DNA of 64,000 bases, taken from positions 1-64,000 of the forward strand of contig NZ_JSFH01000008.1 in the NCBI RefSeq assembly GCF_000784835.1. Direction: 5' to 3'. Positions 45,657 to 56,190 of the stretch are shown here, in pieces. The position numbers and the translations under genes were made by a program. Below the pieces are notes generated by a model. It did not search any database. It worked only from the letters and a program-made list of their open reading frames with translations, and was not told where the DNA came from. The stretch comes from Thermotoga sp. Mc24 (GTDB taxonomy: Bacteria > Thermotogota > Thermotogae > Thermotogales > Thermotogaceae). Position 1 is the stretch's first letter. The number at the start of each line of letters is the position of its first letter.

Positions 45657-46879
45657 AGAAAACAGTATTTTTTCTGCTTTTAATAGCTTCTCTGTCTTTT
45701 TCAGTACCTGTTCTGCAGAACTACGATTACTTTATCCATATAAAGAATACCGGAGAGTTCTACTCGGCTTTGAAAGAACTGCCGCTCTTTGAATTTTTGT
45801 TCTCGAAAGGTGTCGGTTACGAAGAAACAGTTGTGAAATGGGTGGAAAGTCGATTGAACGATCCTGAAGAGTTCTTTCAGGGCATTTCAAACGAGATAGT
45901 GATCTGCGGAAAGGAAGATATTTCGAACCTCTTCACTCTGGATATCAACGATATTCTCTCCTTACCAGAAAAAATAGATGGATTCATAGCCTTCAAGACA
46001 ACGGCTCCAGAAAGGTTCATTGAGGATTTTGCAAAGGTGATGGATCGCACCTTCATCAAAAGTGATGATCTCTTTGTTCTGGGAAACAACACACCTCTTT
46101 TCTCGAAAATATCAGGAGACTACGTCTTGATCTCTTCAACAGAGACTGTGTTCGAAAAGATAGAAGAGAGTGAAGACACGGCTGATAAACCGCTATTTGC
46201 CCGTATCAAGAAAATGAGCTTGTTTGGGAAAGAAGGCGAAGTCGAAATCGTGGGACAAGTGGAAGAATCGCACCTCACCGTTGAGATCACGCAGAAGGCC
46301 AGTCCGTTCAGGGTATCAGATAAAGAATATATTGGTAAACTACCGTATCTGGGAGATCTTTTTGCATTCACAAGCGATCCTGAACTCCTCATGTGGTTTT
46401 TCACGAATATGTTCAAAGGAAGCGATGTGGAGAAGTTTTTCAACACGATTTCTTCTGAGGGGAGCTCTATGTTTCTGGCTTCTCTGTATGAAACTCCACG
46501 GTTCGCTTTCCTGATGGAGAATAAAACGCTGGATGAGGTGACGTCCGATCTCGTCAGCCGTGGTGCGAAACTTGTGGGAGAAGAACTGCAGCTCGATGTG
46601 GGAGGTTTGCTTCTTCACTTCTTCGATTACAACGGGAAACTCGTTGTTTCATCCATAAAAAAAGTGGAATTTCTGCAGACTTTGAACAAAAAAAGACTCG
46701 AAAATCACCCGAGCTTCGTCTTTCTGGAAAAAGAAGCACCTCAAAGCGTTTTTCTCGAGGTGTTCGTTGACCTTTACACACTCTTCGATAAGCTCCTCGG
46801 ATTTTCTCCAAGGTCGAGTCTTCTTCTGATAGGCTATGAGGAAGATGGTCTCATAAAATACAGATTGGAGGTAATGTGA
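45653..46879 (+). CDS. secreted protein of unknown function
   Basis: 408 residues. N-terminal signal peptide ([17 protein letters not shown]), then a soluble alpha/beta region with repeated patterns such as [20 protein letters not shown] and [30 protein letters not shown], reminiscent of DUF3352-type secreted proteins, but I cannot confirm the match. It is coupled to tlyA by a 4-bp overlap and ends 1 bp before secA. Confidence 0.75.
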   Translation: MKKTVFFLLLIASLSFSVPVLQNYDYFIHIKNTGEFYSALKELPLFEFLFSKGVGYEETVVKWVESRLNDPEEFFQGISNEIVICGKEDISNLFTLDINDILSLPEKIDGFIAFKTTAPERFIEDFAKVMDRTFIKSDDLFVLGNNTPLFSKISGDYVLISSTETVFEKIEESEDTADKPLFARIKKMSLFGKEGEVEIVGQVEESHLTVEITQKASPFRVSDKEYIGKLPYLGDLFAFTSDPELLMWFFTNMFKGSDVEKFFNTISSEGSSMFLASLYETPRFAFLMENKTLDEVTSDLVSRGAKLVGEELQLDVGGLLLHFFDYNGKLVVSSIKKVEFLQTLNKKRLENHPSFVFLEKEAPQSVFLEVFVDLYTLFDKLLGFSPRSSLLLIGYEEDGLIKYRLEVM

Positions 46880-46880
46880 A

Positions 46881-49496
46881 ATGATACTCTTCGATAAGAA
46901 CAAGCGCATTTTGAAAAAATACGAGAAGATGGTCTCAAAAATAAATCAAATAGAGTCCGATTTACGCTCAAAGAAAAACAGCGAGCTGATAAGACTTTCC
47001 ACGGAACTGAAGGAAAAAGTGAATTCCTTTGAGAACGCCGATGAACACCTTTTTGAAGCGTTCGCCCTGGTTAGAGAAGCAGCACGAAGAACGCTCGGAA
47101 TGAGGCCTTTCGATGTCCAGGTGATGGGTGGTATAGCGCTCCATGAAGGAAAAGTGGCCGAGATGAAGACCGGTGAGGGAAAAACCCTCGCCGCCACCAT
47201 GCCGATTTATCTGAACGCTCTCATCGAAAAGGGTGTTCATCTGGTCACGGTCAACGACTATCTGGCCAGAAGAGATGCGCTCTGGATGGGACCCGTGTAT
47301 CTCTTTCTCGGTTTGAGAGTGGGTGTGATAAATTCTCTGGGAAAGTCGTACGAGGTGGTGTGGAAAAACCCTGATCTCGCCAGAAAAGCAATAGAGGAAA
47401 ACTGGAGTGTCTGGCCTGATGGGTTCAACGGAGAAGTTTTGAAAGAGGAATCTATGAACAAAGAAGCCGTTGAGGCTTTCCAGGTGGAACTCAAAGAGAT
47501 AACCAGGAAGGAAGCCTATCTGTGCGACGTTACCTACGGCACGAACAACGAATTCGGCTTCGATTACCTGAGGGATAACCTCGTTCTCGATTACAACGAT
47601 AAGGTGCAGAGAGGCCACTTCTACGCCATTGTGGACGAAGCCGACAGCGTACTCATAGACGAAGCAAGGACCCCACTGATCATCTCCGGTCCCTCCAAAG
47701 AGAGTCCTTCTGTGTACAGGAGATTCGCTCAGATCGCTAAGAAGTTTGTTAAAGATAAGGACTTCACGGTAGATGAAAAAGCGAGGACCATCATTCTCAC
47801 CGAAGAGGGTGTGGCGAAAGCGGAGAAGATCATCGGTGTCGACAATCTCTACGATCCGGGAAACGTGTCTCTTCTCTACCATCTCATAAATGCCTTGAAA
47901 GCGCTGCACCTGTTCAAGAAGGATGTCGATTACGTCGTCATGAACGGTGAAGTTATTATCGTTGACGAGTTCACGGGAAGACTGCTACCTGGCAGACGCT
48001 ACAGTGGAGGGCTCCACCAGGCTATCGAAGCCAAAGAAGGAGTACCCATAAAGGAAGAATCCATCACCTACGCGACGATTACCTTTCAGAATTACTTCAG
48101 AATGTACGAAAAGCTCGCCGGTATGACGGGAACAGCCAAAACAGAGGAAAGCGAATTCGTACAGGTTTACGGTATGGAAGTGGTGGTTATTCCCACTCAC
48201 AAGCCCATGATAAGAAAGGACCACGATGATCTGGTCTTCAGGACTCAGAAAGAAAAGTACGAAAAGATCGTGGAAGAAATCGAAAAGCGCTATAAAAAAG
48301 GTCAGCCAGTTCTTGTCGGAACAACCTCCATCGAAAAGAGCGAACTTCTCAGTTCCATGCTGAAAAAGAAAGGTATCCCCCATCAAGTTTTGAACGCGAA
48401 ATACCATGAAAAAGAAGCTGAGATCGTCGCCAAAGCCGGGCAAAAAGGCATGGTGACGATCGCCACCAACATGGCTGGGAGAGGAACGGATATAAAACTC
48501 GGACCGGGAGTGGCGGAACTTGGAGGACTGTGCATCATAGGAACGGAAAGACACGAGAGCAGAAGAATCGATAATCAGCTGAGAGGACGTGCCGGTAGGC
48601 AAGGAGATCCGGGAGAGTCCATCTTCTTCCTCTCTCTCGAAGACGACCTTCTGAGGATCTTCGGTGGTGAACAGATTGGAAAAGTGATGAACATACTCAA
48701 AATAGAGGAAGGACAGCCCATACAGCATCCGATGCTTTCAAAGCTCATCGAAAACATTCAGAAGAAGGTTGAGGGTATCAACTTCTCGATAAGAAAAACC
48801 TTGATGGAAATGGATGACGTCCTCGACAAACAAAGAAGAGCGGTGTACTCGCTTCGCGATCAGATCCTTCTCGAAAAAGACTACGACGAATATCTGAAGG
48901 ATATCTTCGAAGATGTTGTCAGCACAAGGGTTGAGGAGTACTGTTCCGGGAAAAATTGGGATATCGAAAGCCTCAAGAATTCTCTTTCTTTCTTCCCGGC
49001 TGGTTTGTTCGACCTGGACGAAAAGCAATTCAGTTCTTCTGAAGAACTTCACGATTACCTGTTCAACAGACTTTGGGAGGAATATCAGAGAAAGAAGCAG
49101 GAAATAGGCGAGGATTACAGGAAAGTGATCAGATTCCTGATGCTCAGAATAATAGACGATCACTGGAGAAGATACCTGGAAGAGGTAGAGCACGTTAAGG
49201 AAGCCGTTCAGCTGAGGTCTTACGGTCAGAAAGATCCTATCGTTGAATTCAAAAAGGAAACGTACTACATGTTCGATGAAATGATGAGAAGAATAAACGA
49301 TACGATAGCCAACTACGTCCTCAGAGTTGTTAAAGTCTCGGAAAAGGATGAAAAAGAGGCCAAAGAAGAACTTGGTAAAATAAGACTCGTGCATGAAGAA
49401 TTCAATCTTGTGAACAGAGCGATGAGAAGAGCCACAGAAAAGAAAAAGAAAAAAGATGGACTGCACAGCTTTGGTAGAATAAGAGTGAAGAGGTGA
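46881..49496 (+). CDS. secA: preprotein translocase ATPase SecA
   Basis: 871 residues. DEAD motor with [16 protein letters not shown] (Walker A), [20 protein letters not shown] (Walker B and Ia), [21 protein letters not shown] and [11 protein letters not shown]. About 50 residues (near 155-205) are inserted before [18 protein letters not shown] compared with E. coli. The C-terminus ends in a Lys/Arg tail and lacks the zinc-binding CxCx8CH motif. Drives Sec export at the membrane. Confidence 0.97.
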   Translation: MILFDKNKRILKKYEKMVSKINQIESDLRSKKNSELIRLSTELKEKVNSFENADEHLFEAFALVREAARRTLGMRPFDVQVMGGIALHEGKVAEMKTGEGKTLAATMPIYLNALIEKGVHLVTVNDYLARRDALWMGPVYLFLGLRVGVINSLGKSYEVVWKNPDLARKAIEENWSVWPDGFNGEVLKEESMNKEAVEAFQVELKEITRKEAYLCDVTYGTNNEFGFDYLRDNLVLDYNDKVQRGHFYAIVDEADSVLIDEARTPLIISGPSKESPSVYRRFAQIAKKFVKDKDFTVDEKARTIILTEEGVAKAEKIIGVDNLYDPGNVSLLYHLINALKALHLFKKDVDYVVMNGEVIIVDEFTGRLLPGRRYSGGLHQAIEAKEGVPIKEESITYATITFQNYFRMYEKLAGMTGTAKTEESEFVQVYGMEVVVIPTHKPMIRKDHDDLVFRTQKEKYEKIVEEIEKRYKKGQPVLVGTTSIEKSELLSSMLKKKGIPHQVLNAKYHEKEAEIVAKAGQKGMVTIATNMAGRGTDIKLGPGVAELGGLCIIGTERHESRRIDNQLRGRAGRQGDPGESIFFLSLEDDLLRIFGGEQIGKVMNILKIEEGQPIQHPMLSKLIENIQKKVEGINFSIRKTLMEMDDVLDKQRRAVYSLRDQILLEKDYDEYLKDIFEDVVSTRVEEYCSGKNWDIESLKNSLSFFPAGLFDLDEKQFSSSEELHDYLFNRLWEEYQRKKQEIGEDYRKVIRFLMLRIIDDHWRRYLEEVEHVKEAVQLRSYGQKDPIVEFKKETYYMFDEMMRRINDTIANYVLRVVKVSEKDEKEAKEELGKIRLVHEEFNLVNRAMRRATEKKKKKDGLHSFGRIRVKR

Positions 49497-49501
49497 TGGG
49501 T

Positions 49502-50605
49502 ATGATCAGTTTCGAAACCAAAACCAAGATAGAAGAACTTGAAAAGAAATACAAGGATGTTCTTTCGGTGGTCAACGAGGATGAAATCAACAAGGAACTC
49601 GAAGAGGTAGAGAAAAAACTCACAGATCCATCGGTATGGAATGATCAAAAAAAGGCGCGTGAGTACACCCAGAAACTGAAGAGGTTGAAGAACATCTCTG
49701 AAGATTTGAAGAGAGTGAGGTCTCTGTTCGAAGATCTGGAAGTCGCTATAGAACTTTCCGACGAGGACCAAGAAATGGCTCAGCACGTGGAAGAAATAGT
49801 CCAGGAACTGGAGGGCGCCGTCAAAAAACTGGAACTTGAAATCATTCTGAACGGAAAATACGATCCGAACAACGCTTACCTGTCGGTCCATCCAGGTGCA
49901 GGTGGTACTGAGTCCCAGGACTGGGCGCAGATGCTTCTCAGAATGTACATGAGGTGGGCAGAGAGAAAAGGTTTCGATGTTGAGATCGTAGAGCTGCAGC
50001 CAGGAGAGGAAGCCGGCATCAAGGATGCCACGATCCTCATAAAAGGTGAATACGCTTACGGTTATCTGAAATACGAATCCGGTGTTCACAGGCTGGTTAG
50101 GATCTCACCCTTTGACGCAGCCAGAAGAAGACACACTTCTTTCGCTTCTGTGAATGTGATTCCGGAGATAGATGACGATGTGGATATAGAAATCAAGCCA
50201 GAAGATTTGAAGATAGAAACCTTCAGAGCCTCTGGACACGGTGGACAGTACGTCAACAAAACCGAATCTGCCGTGAGAATCACTCACCTGCCAACTGGGA
50301 TCGTGGTCTCCTGTCAAAACGAAAGATCGCAGCACCAGAACAAACAGACCGCGCTGAAGATACTCAAGGCGAAACTGTACCAGCTCGAGATGGAAAAGAA
50401 GCGAAGAGAAATACAGGAGATTCAGGGAGAACTCAAGGACATTTCCTGGGGAAACCAGATAAGATCTTATATTTTCCACCCGTACACGATGGTTAAAGAT
50501 CACAGAACCGGAGTGGAAACTGCGAACGTTGACGCCGTTATGGATGGAGACATAGATATGTTCATAGAGGCCGAGCTGGTCTATTTCGCTCGTCGATCAA
50601 GTTAA
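49502..50605 (+). CDS. prfB: peptide chain release factor RF2, unframeshifted
   Basis: 367 residues in one uninterrupted frame. GHGGQYVNK carries the GGQ catalytic motif and the anticodon-mimic SPF is in RISPFDAARRR. In E. coli and many bacteria prfB needs a programmed +1 shift near codon 25; here no internal stop is present, as known for T. maritima. The ATG at 49502 has GAGGTG at 6 nt. It recognises UGA and UAA. Confidence 0.96.
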   Translation: MISFETKTKIEELEKKYKDVLSVVNEDEINKELEEVEKKLTDPSVWNDQKKAREYTQKLKRLKNISEDLKRVRSLFEDLEVAIELSDEDQEMAQHVEEIVQELEGAVKKLELEIILNGKYDPNNAYLSVHPGAGGTESQDWAQMLLRMYMRWAERKGFDVEIVELQPGEEAGIKDATILIKGEYAYGYLKYESGVHRLVRISPFDAARRRHTSFASVNVIPEIDDDVDIEIKPEDLKIETFRASGHGGQYVNKTESAVRITHLPTGIVVSCQNERSQHQNKQTALKILKAKLYQLEMEKKRREIQEIQGELKDISWGNQIRSYIFHPYTMVKDHRTGVETANVDAVMDGDIDMFIEAELVYFARRSS

Positions 50606-51580
50606 ACCGTATTTCTTCATCTTGTAAGACAGGGTCTTGTAGTTCATATTCAGGACTTCACATACTTTTTTTCGATTGCCCTCGTTTTCCTCGAGGGCTT
50701 TCTTTATGACCTTCTTTTCCACGAATTCAACCAGAGAATCAACGAATTCTTTCAGGTTCAAGCCTTTTATCTCATCGATTCCACTGGCGATTTTCATCGC
50801 CTGATCAACGGGATTCTCCAGAGTAATTATTTCGTAGACTTTCTCGAGAAACTCCTGCGTGTTTCCCGGCCAGTGGTACTCTATCAGGAGCTTTGTCAGA
50901 TCGTCATCGATTTTCACTGTTTTTCCCTGGAATTGAAGAGATCTTATGACCCCGTCAAGCATGTAGGGTATATCCATCTTCCTTTCTCTCAAAGGCGGTA
51001 TTTCGACGAAAGGGATGTTGTTTTTCGGCGTGCTGTTCATTCCCAGTATTATCTTTCTGCCACCAAGACCAGCAGGCGAGAAATCTGGAGGCACATCGTC
51101 GATGAAAACAGTGTATGAATTTATGTTCATTGGAAGATCTTCATGGTAGATGAGGGAAAGGTAATTTCCACCCGTTACAAAATCCACATACGCGTGTCTG
51201 TGAACCCCTTTCTCTGAAACAAGAGCGAAGATAGAAAAAGAATTGTAAAATTTCAAAACTCGGAACAGAATTTCCTTTATCTTGGCTCCCTGAAGCTCTG
51301 GAGTGTAGAGTAAAAGGTTGAATCTTGCTTTGATGGTTTCAAAATCCTTTCTGACAGCCGCGTACTTCAAGGCGATTTCCAGCTCTCTCAAAGACTGGAC
51401 AAAAAGGGTATCCTCCAGTTCCAGGATCTTCTCACCGAAAACCACATCCCACTTTTCGGCAAGGATCTTGTCTCTGTAGTCTTCTCCTTCGTACAGATCC
51501 CAGATCACATCGTGGGATATCTCTGATATCATATCTTTGAAGGTGTTGACAATATCCTTTCTGATGAGGACCCTTAACAC
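50597..51580 (-). CDS. decayed sigma-54-type activator with a Fis-like DNA-binding tail
   Basis: About 327 residues from the GTG at 51580. Residues about 1-100 look like a worn receiver domain. The middle aligns with an NtrC-type AAA+ domain: FIDDVPPDFS at Walker B, FVEIPPLRERKMDIPYML and LLIEYHWPGNTQEFLEKVYEI at the conserved sensor regions. The Walker A loop (GESGTGKE type) reads SEKGVHRH and the GAFTGA loop is missing, so it should neither hydrolyse ATP nor contact sigma-54. The C-terminal ALEENEGNRKKVCEVLNMNY is a Fis-type helix-turn-helix. It probably acts as a simple DNA-binding regulator. The start is uncertain. Confidence 0.75.
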   Translation of the reverse strand: MLRVLIRKDIVNTFKDMISEISHDVIWDLYEGEDYRDKILAEKWDVVFGEKILELEDTLFVQSLRELEIALKYAAVRKDFETIKARFNLLLYTPELQGAKIKEILFRVLKFYNSFSIFALVSEKGVHRHAYVDFVTGGNYLSLIYHEDLPMNINSYTVFIDDVPPDFSPAGLGGRKIILGMNSTPKNNIPFVEIPPLRERKMDIPYMLDGVIRSLQFQGKTVKIDDDLTKLLIEYHWPGNTQEFLEKVYEIITLENPVDQAMKIASGIDEIKGLNLKEFVDSLVEFVEKKVIKKALEENEGNRKKVCEVLNMNYKTLSYKMKKYGLT

Positions 51581-51650
51581 AGTATCAACCCCGTTGCCCG
51601 TTGCTTCCGTTTCAAATCTTACCACACGAAAGGGAGGAAAGAGGAACGGA

Positions 51651-52796
51651 ATGGAGCTCAAAAAACTGGATGAAGGTCTTTTCTGGCCGGATTACAAAAA
51701 CTCTATCGTCAATTTTTCAAATTCGATTCTCGAATTGTTCGACGAAAAACCACTACATAGGCCTTTCAGGTTCCCCAAGCGAGTTCTTGAAAACGTGAGA
51801 AAAGTGATCGTTATGGTAATAGACGGCCTCAGTTTTGAGATCTTTTCGGACACGATTCATGATGACGATGTTCAGGTTTTTCCCTGTTCGTCTGTTTTTC
51901 CAACCACCACCGCTGCTGCTCTTCCCAGTCTCTACTCTGCTCTCACACCGTTAGAACACGGCTTTTTGGGCTACATTCTTTATCTCAGAGAAGTGGGAAG
52001 CCTTGTGAACATGATAGAGATGTCTCCTCCGGGCCTTCCCAGAGACAGCGTGCTCAGGTTTCACGATTTCAAGTTCACCACTATCTTTCAGAGACTTCAG
52101 AGCAAAGTGAAGAGCTTCTTTTTTATTCCAAGGTATCTTCTGGGAACGGGTTTTTCCAGAATAATGTCCCAGGGATCGGAGCAGATCGGTTTTTCGAGTT
52201 TTGGGGATATGATCGAAAGAACTCTTGAAGTGCTTGAAAAACACGACAGAACGCTGGTTTTCATCTACTGGCCAACGTTGGATTCGATAGCGCACAAAAA
52301 CGGTGTTGGAAGAGAGTACATCAGAGAGCTGAGATGGATTTACAGGATCTTGAAGTCCGAACTTCTCCGCAGGCTGAAGCAGGACACACTCTTTTTCCTT
52401 GTGAGCGACCACGGGCAGATTTCGACACCTCAAGACAACGAAATATGGTGGGATTTTTCTTCTGAAGTCATGAGGTTTCTCGACAGACCCCCCGCTGGAG
52501 AACAGAGAATGATGTTTCTTTATACGAAAAAAAAGAGAGCTTTGATAGAATATCTTAAGGAGAAATACGGAGATTTTGCCGTTTTTCTTGACACGAAAGA
52601 CGTCGTCCAGCTTTTTGGAACTGGAAGAAAGCACCCAGAATTTTTCAGCAGAGTGGGAGACGCTGTTCTGATAACAAGGGAGACTTTTTCCTTTAACTAC
52701 AGATACACAGGGAAGGAAGAGAGCTTGTCTGGAAGGCACGGGAGTCTTTCTTATCAGGAACTGGTGGTGCCTTTGGTAGTCTACAGGAGGTGGTAA
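51651..52796 (+). CDS. alkaline-phosphatase-superfamily phosphodiesterase
   Basis: 381 residues. VIVMVIDGLSFEIF supplies the first metal Asp, CSSVFPTTTAAALPSLYSALTPLEHG the nucleophilic Thr, and YWPTLDSIAHKNG with SDHGQIS the remaining metal ligands, the pattern of type I phosphodiesterase/nucleotide pyrophosphatases. No signal peptide, so it is cytoplasmic. The ATG at 51651 follows AGAGGAACGG. Divergent from the activator-like gene across 70 bp. Confidence 0.9.
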   Translation: MELKKLDEGLFWPDYKNSIVNFSNSILELFDEKPLHRPFRFPKRVLENVRKVIVMVIDGLSFEIFSDTIHDDDVQVFPCSSVFPTTTAAALPSLYSALTPLEHGFLGYILYLREVGSLVNMIEMSPPGLPRDSVLRFHDFKFTTIFQRLQSKVKSFFFIPRYLLGTGFSRIMSQGSEQIGFSSFGDMIERTLEVLEKHDRTLVFIYWPTLDSIAHKNGVGREYIRELRWIYRILKSELLRRLKQDTLFFLVSDHGQISTPQDNEIWWDFSSEVMRFLDRPPAGEQRMMFLYTKKKRALIEYLKEKYGDFAVFLDTKDVVQLFGTGRKHPEFFSRVGDAVLITRETFSFNYRYTGKEESLSGRHGSLSYQELVVPLVVYRRW

Positions 52797-52806
52797 GTTC
52801 CGTTAT

Positions 52807-53250
52807 TTGAAGAGTCCAACCTGGGGAAAAGTGGATTACAGAACGGTTCGAGAGCTCATAAAAAAGTTCACAGAAGGATACAAATACAGCGTGTTTGTCG
52901 GGACGGACAGTGATGTGAAGGACGGGAAAGTGATATACGCCACAGCACTTGTTGTGTATCGTTTTGGGAGCGGTGCCACTTACTTTTACACGGTGTACAG
53001 GGACGGAAATGGAAAAGATCTGTATTCGAGGATCTTCAAAGAAGCGGAGATGAGTCTCGAGATGGCAAGATTCGTAGAGGAGATATTGAAGCTGGGAAAA
53101 CCTGTTGTGCACCTCGACATAGGTTACGAGGGTCTCACAAAAGATCTCGTGTCCAGTGTGATAGGTTACGTGAAAGGGGTTGGATACCCCTATCAGATAA
53201 AACCTGATTCGTTCGCCGCCACGAAAATTGCGCATAAACACACCAAATAG
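52807..53250 (+). CDS. YkuK-type RNase H-fold protein (DUF458)
   Basis: 147 residues. KYSVFVGTDSDVK at about 26-38 has the first acidic pair, VVHLDIGYEG the next, and FAATKIAHKHTK ends the protein, as in the YkuK/DUF458 family. RNase H-like ligands suggest a nuclease, but no activity is established. TTG start at 52807, 10 bp after the phosphodiesterase gene; AGGAGGTGG is 11 nt upstream. Confidence 0.75.
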   Translation: MKSPTWGKVDYRTVRELIKKFTEGYKYSVFVGTDSDVKDGKVIYATALVVYRFGSGATYFYTVYRDGNGKDLYSRIFKEAEMSLEMARFVEEILKLGKPVVHLDIGYEGLTKDLVSSVIGYVKGVGYPYQIKPDSFAATKIAHKHTK

Positions 53251-53262
53251 GGAGGTATAGTT

Positions 53263-54345
53263 GTGAGAATTCTTCTAAGTGTCTCCAGATTCGAAGACGA
53301 ACTGATCGAAATTCTCGATACACTCGATGAAACATACGAAATCTTCGCTGATAACGATTGTTTCGAGATTCTCAAAGATAGAATCCCTAGGATAAGACCG
53401 TTCGAAAGAGACGACTTCGATCTTCTTTACTTGAACTGGAAAGATTTGCCTTCTGAGAAACGAGAGGAAAAGATTCTTTCGGCCGTCGATGAGAACAGAA
53501 CTCTCCTTTTCCTAAAGGCGATCAAGAATTATCGTGAAAAGCTTGTGGTGACCACCTTGGAAGATTTGAAACTCACCTTCTCTGAGATAGAAAGAGCGGG
53601 GGACGTTTCCCTTCAAACTAGGAGGTACCTTCTTCTCAAAGGGCTGGCATATTTTTTGAAAGTTCATTCCGAAGTTCTTGAGCACCTGTCTAATCTGTTT
53701 TTCATAAAGGATTGGAAAGCGATTGTCTTGGAAAGATTACAGGAAGGTATCAAAGCGCCTGTCAGTCTCCTGCCAGTGAGTGTTCCTCCAGAACTGGTTG
53801 AGGATATCGGTCTCGCTTCGCATCTAATAAGGTTCCTGCCCCAGAAAGCGTGCGTTCTGGTTAAAAATGGGAAGATCGTTTACGCTTCATTGACGGGTGA
53901 TCTTCCAGAAATCGAAGGCGGTGTTTTCGCACTCAAAGGTGTGTTCAGAGGAGAGAAGAAATTTGACTTCATCGTGGCAGAGGATTTCGAAGGTGATGTG
54001 GAAGGTTTGAGAGTAAAAGACCTGCCCCCTCAAGAAGAGGGCCTCGTTCTTTTGGGAGCGTCTGGATACCTGAGAGAACCCGTTCCAACGAACAACTTCA
54101 CAGAGGTGCTCTCTATGCACCCGGTTTTCGACAGCTGCGCTGTGACGAAAGAAGGAAAACTCGTCCTTCACGTTGTGGAACTGAACAGAAAAGATGTCTT
54201 GAATGCTCTTGAGAAAATTGACCTCTCGAACACGGAGGTGGCGTTCAACTTTCCCATTTCCAACGAAGCGAAAGCCGAACTGAAACAGAAGGGGGTAAAG
54301 AAGGTATCCTGGATAGACTCGAGAAGAATCTGGAGAAGGTGCTGA
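53263..54345 (+). CDS. PurH-like protein that has lost both active-site signatures
   Basis: 360 residues, GTG start with GGGAGG upstream. It follows the layout of bifunctional AICAR transformylase/IMP cyclohydrolase: RILLSVS (2-8); VDENRTLLFLKAIKNYREKL (75-94), where PurH has the IDIGG and RAAAKN region; LEDLKLTF; GDVSLQTRRYLLLKGLAYF (113-131); GGVFALKGVF (219-228) with FDFIVAEDFEGDVEGLRV; and HPVFDSCAVTKEGKLVLHV (286-303). The cyclohydrolase loop, the RYGENPHQ-type substrate motif and the KHxNPCG catalytic motif of PurH are absent, and the protein is about 90-150 residues shorter. It is probably an inactive or repurposed paralogue. The homology is inferred by eye. Confidence 0.6.
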   Translation: MRILLSVSRFEDELIEILDTLDETYEIFADNDCFEILKDRIPRIRPFERDDFDLLYLNWKDLPSEKREEKILSAVDENRTLLFLKAIKNYREKLVVTTLEDLKLTFSEIERAGDVSLQTRRYLLLKGLAYFLKVHSEVLEHLSNLFFIKDWKAIVLERLQEGIKAPVSLLPVSVPPELVEDIGLASHLIRFLPQKACVLVKNGKIVYASLTGDLPEIEGGVFALKGVFRGEKKFDFIVAEDFEGDVEGLRVKDLPPQEEGLVLLGASGYLREPVPTNNFTEVLSMHPVFDSCAVTKEGKLVLHVVELNRKDVLNALEKIDLSNTEVAFNFPISNEAKAELKQKGVKKVSWIDSRRIWRRC

Positions 54346-54947
54346 ACTATCTTTTTGAGAATAACTGTCTTCTCTGTGGCAAGGAAGTGTCACCACTCAG
54401 ATCTTTGTGTGAGAATTGTGAAGAGAAGGTCCTCAGAAAGGGACCTTCTTTTTATCGCGAAGTTCACAGAAAATACGAGCTCTTTGTGTACTCTGACTAC
54501 ACGGATGAAATTGAACGCATCATAAGGCTTTACAAATATCATGATGAAGTTTCTCTTTCCAGAACATTGGTGAAGCTTTTTCTGAAACTTTACAGTTATT
54601 TTCCCAGAGAAGCCAACCTCATCACATGGGTTCCTTCTTCTTTTGATTCTCTCGAGCAGAGAGGCTTCGATCACATGAGGCTTCTAGCGAAGAGAATGAG
54701 CAAAGAATTGAACATACCGTTTGACGCTGTTCTGGAAAACGTGTCAGAAGGAAGACAGGTGGAAAAGAGCAAAGAAGTGAGGAAAAGAACCGGAAGATTC
54801 ATCTGTAAGAAGGATTCTCCTCAGAACGTGATACTGATAGACGATGTTTTGACGACGGGAACCAGTGTGAAAGACTGTGTGGAAACCCTTTTCAAGAACG
54901 GAGCCAGCAAAGTTTTCGTTTACGTTCTGACGAAAACTAAACGATGA
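54339..54947 (+). CDS. ComF-family phosphoribosyltransferase-like protein
   Basis: 202 residues. N-terminal zinc finger CLLCGKEV and CENCEEKV, then a type I phosphoribosyltransferase domain with the PRPP loop VILIDDVLTTGTSVKDC near 168-184. ComF proteins act in DNA uptake and recombination in competent bacteria; in Thermotoga the role is untested. GTG start 7 bp inside the PurH-like gene. The 3' end overlaps the glycerate kinase by 11 bp. Confidence 0.88.
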   Translation: MLNYLFENNCLLCGKEVSPLRSLCENCEEKVLRKGPSFYREVHRKYELFVYSDYTDEIERIIRLYKYHDEVSLSRTLVKLFLKLYSYFPREANLITWVPSSFDSLEQRGFDHMRLLAKRMSKELNIPFDAVLENVSEGRQVEKSKEVRKRTGRFICKKDSPQNVILIDDVLTTGTSVKDCVETLFKNGASKVFVYVLTKTKR

Positions 54948-56190
54948 GGCCTATTATCAAGTCGTTGACATTCGTTCCCGTAGGCCCTGTTATCAAGAGC
55001 GCCCCGGTTTTTTTCAGAGCGTTGTACGAATCGTTGTTCTCCAGATACTGGTAGGGGTCTTCTCCCATTGCCTTCAGCGTTTTTACCGTGTTTCCATCCA
55101 CGATTCCTCCAGCTGCGTCTGTGGGACCGTCCGTTCCATCTGTTCCTATTGAACACAGGATCACTCCTTCTATCCCTTCAAGGGCTATCGCCGCTGAGAG
55201 GGCTAGCTCTTGGTTTCTTCCTCCGATGCCGTTTCCTTTCACATGAACGACCGTTTCTCCACCGAAGATCAGTGCGGCTGGTTTTTTCAGAGGTCTGTCT
55301 TTGAACTTGATCTCTTTCATGATACTCGCTATGAACCTTCCCGCTTCTCTGGCTTCGCAGTCTAGAGAAGTGGCTATTATCTCCGCACTGAATCCTTTTT
55401 CTTTTGCTAGTTTTTTTGCTTCGTCACACACCTTCTGAACATTTCCTATCAAATGTATCTCCACGTTCGATAGATGTTTCGGTGTTTCTTGAAGGATCGC
55501 TCTTTTCACCGATTCACTGATTTCTATTCCGTATTTCTTCAGAACTTTCAAAGCGTCTTCAGAGGTGGAGCTGTCCGGCCAGGCAGGACCAGATGCTATC
55601 GCGTCCAGCCTGTCACCGAGCACATCGGAAAGGGCGAGCGCTACGATTTTAGCGGGAAACACCCTCTCCGCGAATCGACCACCTTTCACTTGCGACAAGT
55701 GTTTCCTCACGGTGTTTATCTCTTCTATGTTTGCGCCACTTCTCAGGAGAGCGCTGGTTAGCTTTTGAATTTCTTCGAGAGGCACCTCTTCCACAGGCAA
55801 CTCGAAGAGGGAGGAACCTCCTCCAGAAAGAAGAAAAAGGACTGCGTCGTTCTCATTCAGCTGATCAACAAGTTCTAAGACTCTCCTGGTGGCTTTTATG
55901 GTGTTTTCATCGGGAACCGGATGACCTGCCTCGTAGATTTCAAAGTCATCTATCGGTCCTTCGCTGTGGCCGTACTTTGTTACAACCACACCTTTTCTTA
56001 TCTTCTCTCCGAGAATTTCATAAGCAGCTTTTGCCATTCGCCACGCTGCTTTTCCAACGGCAACGAGAATCACTTGATCGAGTTTCAAATTCGGTAGCGC
56101 TTCTTTCACCGCTCTGTCAGGAAGAACCGATTCTATGGATTTTTTGACTATTTCTATCGCTAATTTCTTCAAGGATTCAGGATCAAACAA
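54937..56190 (-). CDS. glycerate 2-kinase (MOFRL family)
   Basis: 417 residues. VILVAVGKAAWRMAKAA, LFLLSGGGSSLFELP and the C-terminal MOFRL segment GGETVVHVKGNGIGGRNQELAL with GTDGTDGPTDAAGG are diagnostic. It phosphorylates D-glycerate at C2, feeding serine or sugar-acid breakdown into glycolysis. TTG start at 56190 with GAGGAGG upstream. The length equals the crystallised T. maritima TM1585. Confidence 0.95.
   Translation of the reverse strand: MFDPESLKKLAIEIVKKSIESVLPDRAVKEALPNLKLDQVILVAVGKAAWRMAKAAYEILGEKIRKGVVVTKYGHSEGPIDDFEIYEAGHPVPDENTIKATRRVLELVDQLNENDAVLFLLSGGGSSLFELPVEEVPLEEIQKLTSALLRSGANIEEINTVRKHLSQVKGGRFAERVFPAKIVALALSDVLGDRLDAIASGPAWPDSSTSEDALKVLKKYGIEISESVKRAILQETPKHLSNVEIHLIGNVQKVCDEAKKLAKEKGFSAEIIATSLDCEAREAGRFIASIMKEIKFKDRPLKKPAALIFGGETVVHVKGNGIGGRNQELALSAAIALEGIEGVILCSIGTDGTDGPTDAAGGIVDGNTVKTLKAMGEDPYQYLENNDSYNALKKTGALLITGPTGTNVNDLIIGLIV

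Noticed and set aside
46968-49466. Long antisense frames under secA
   Set aside because: Composition typical of shadows (Phe/His/Leu-rich) and no start signals.
49493-49600. Programmed frameshift in prfB
   Set aside because: The frame is continuous from start to stop, with no in-frame TGA or CTT-TGA slip site near codon 25.
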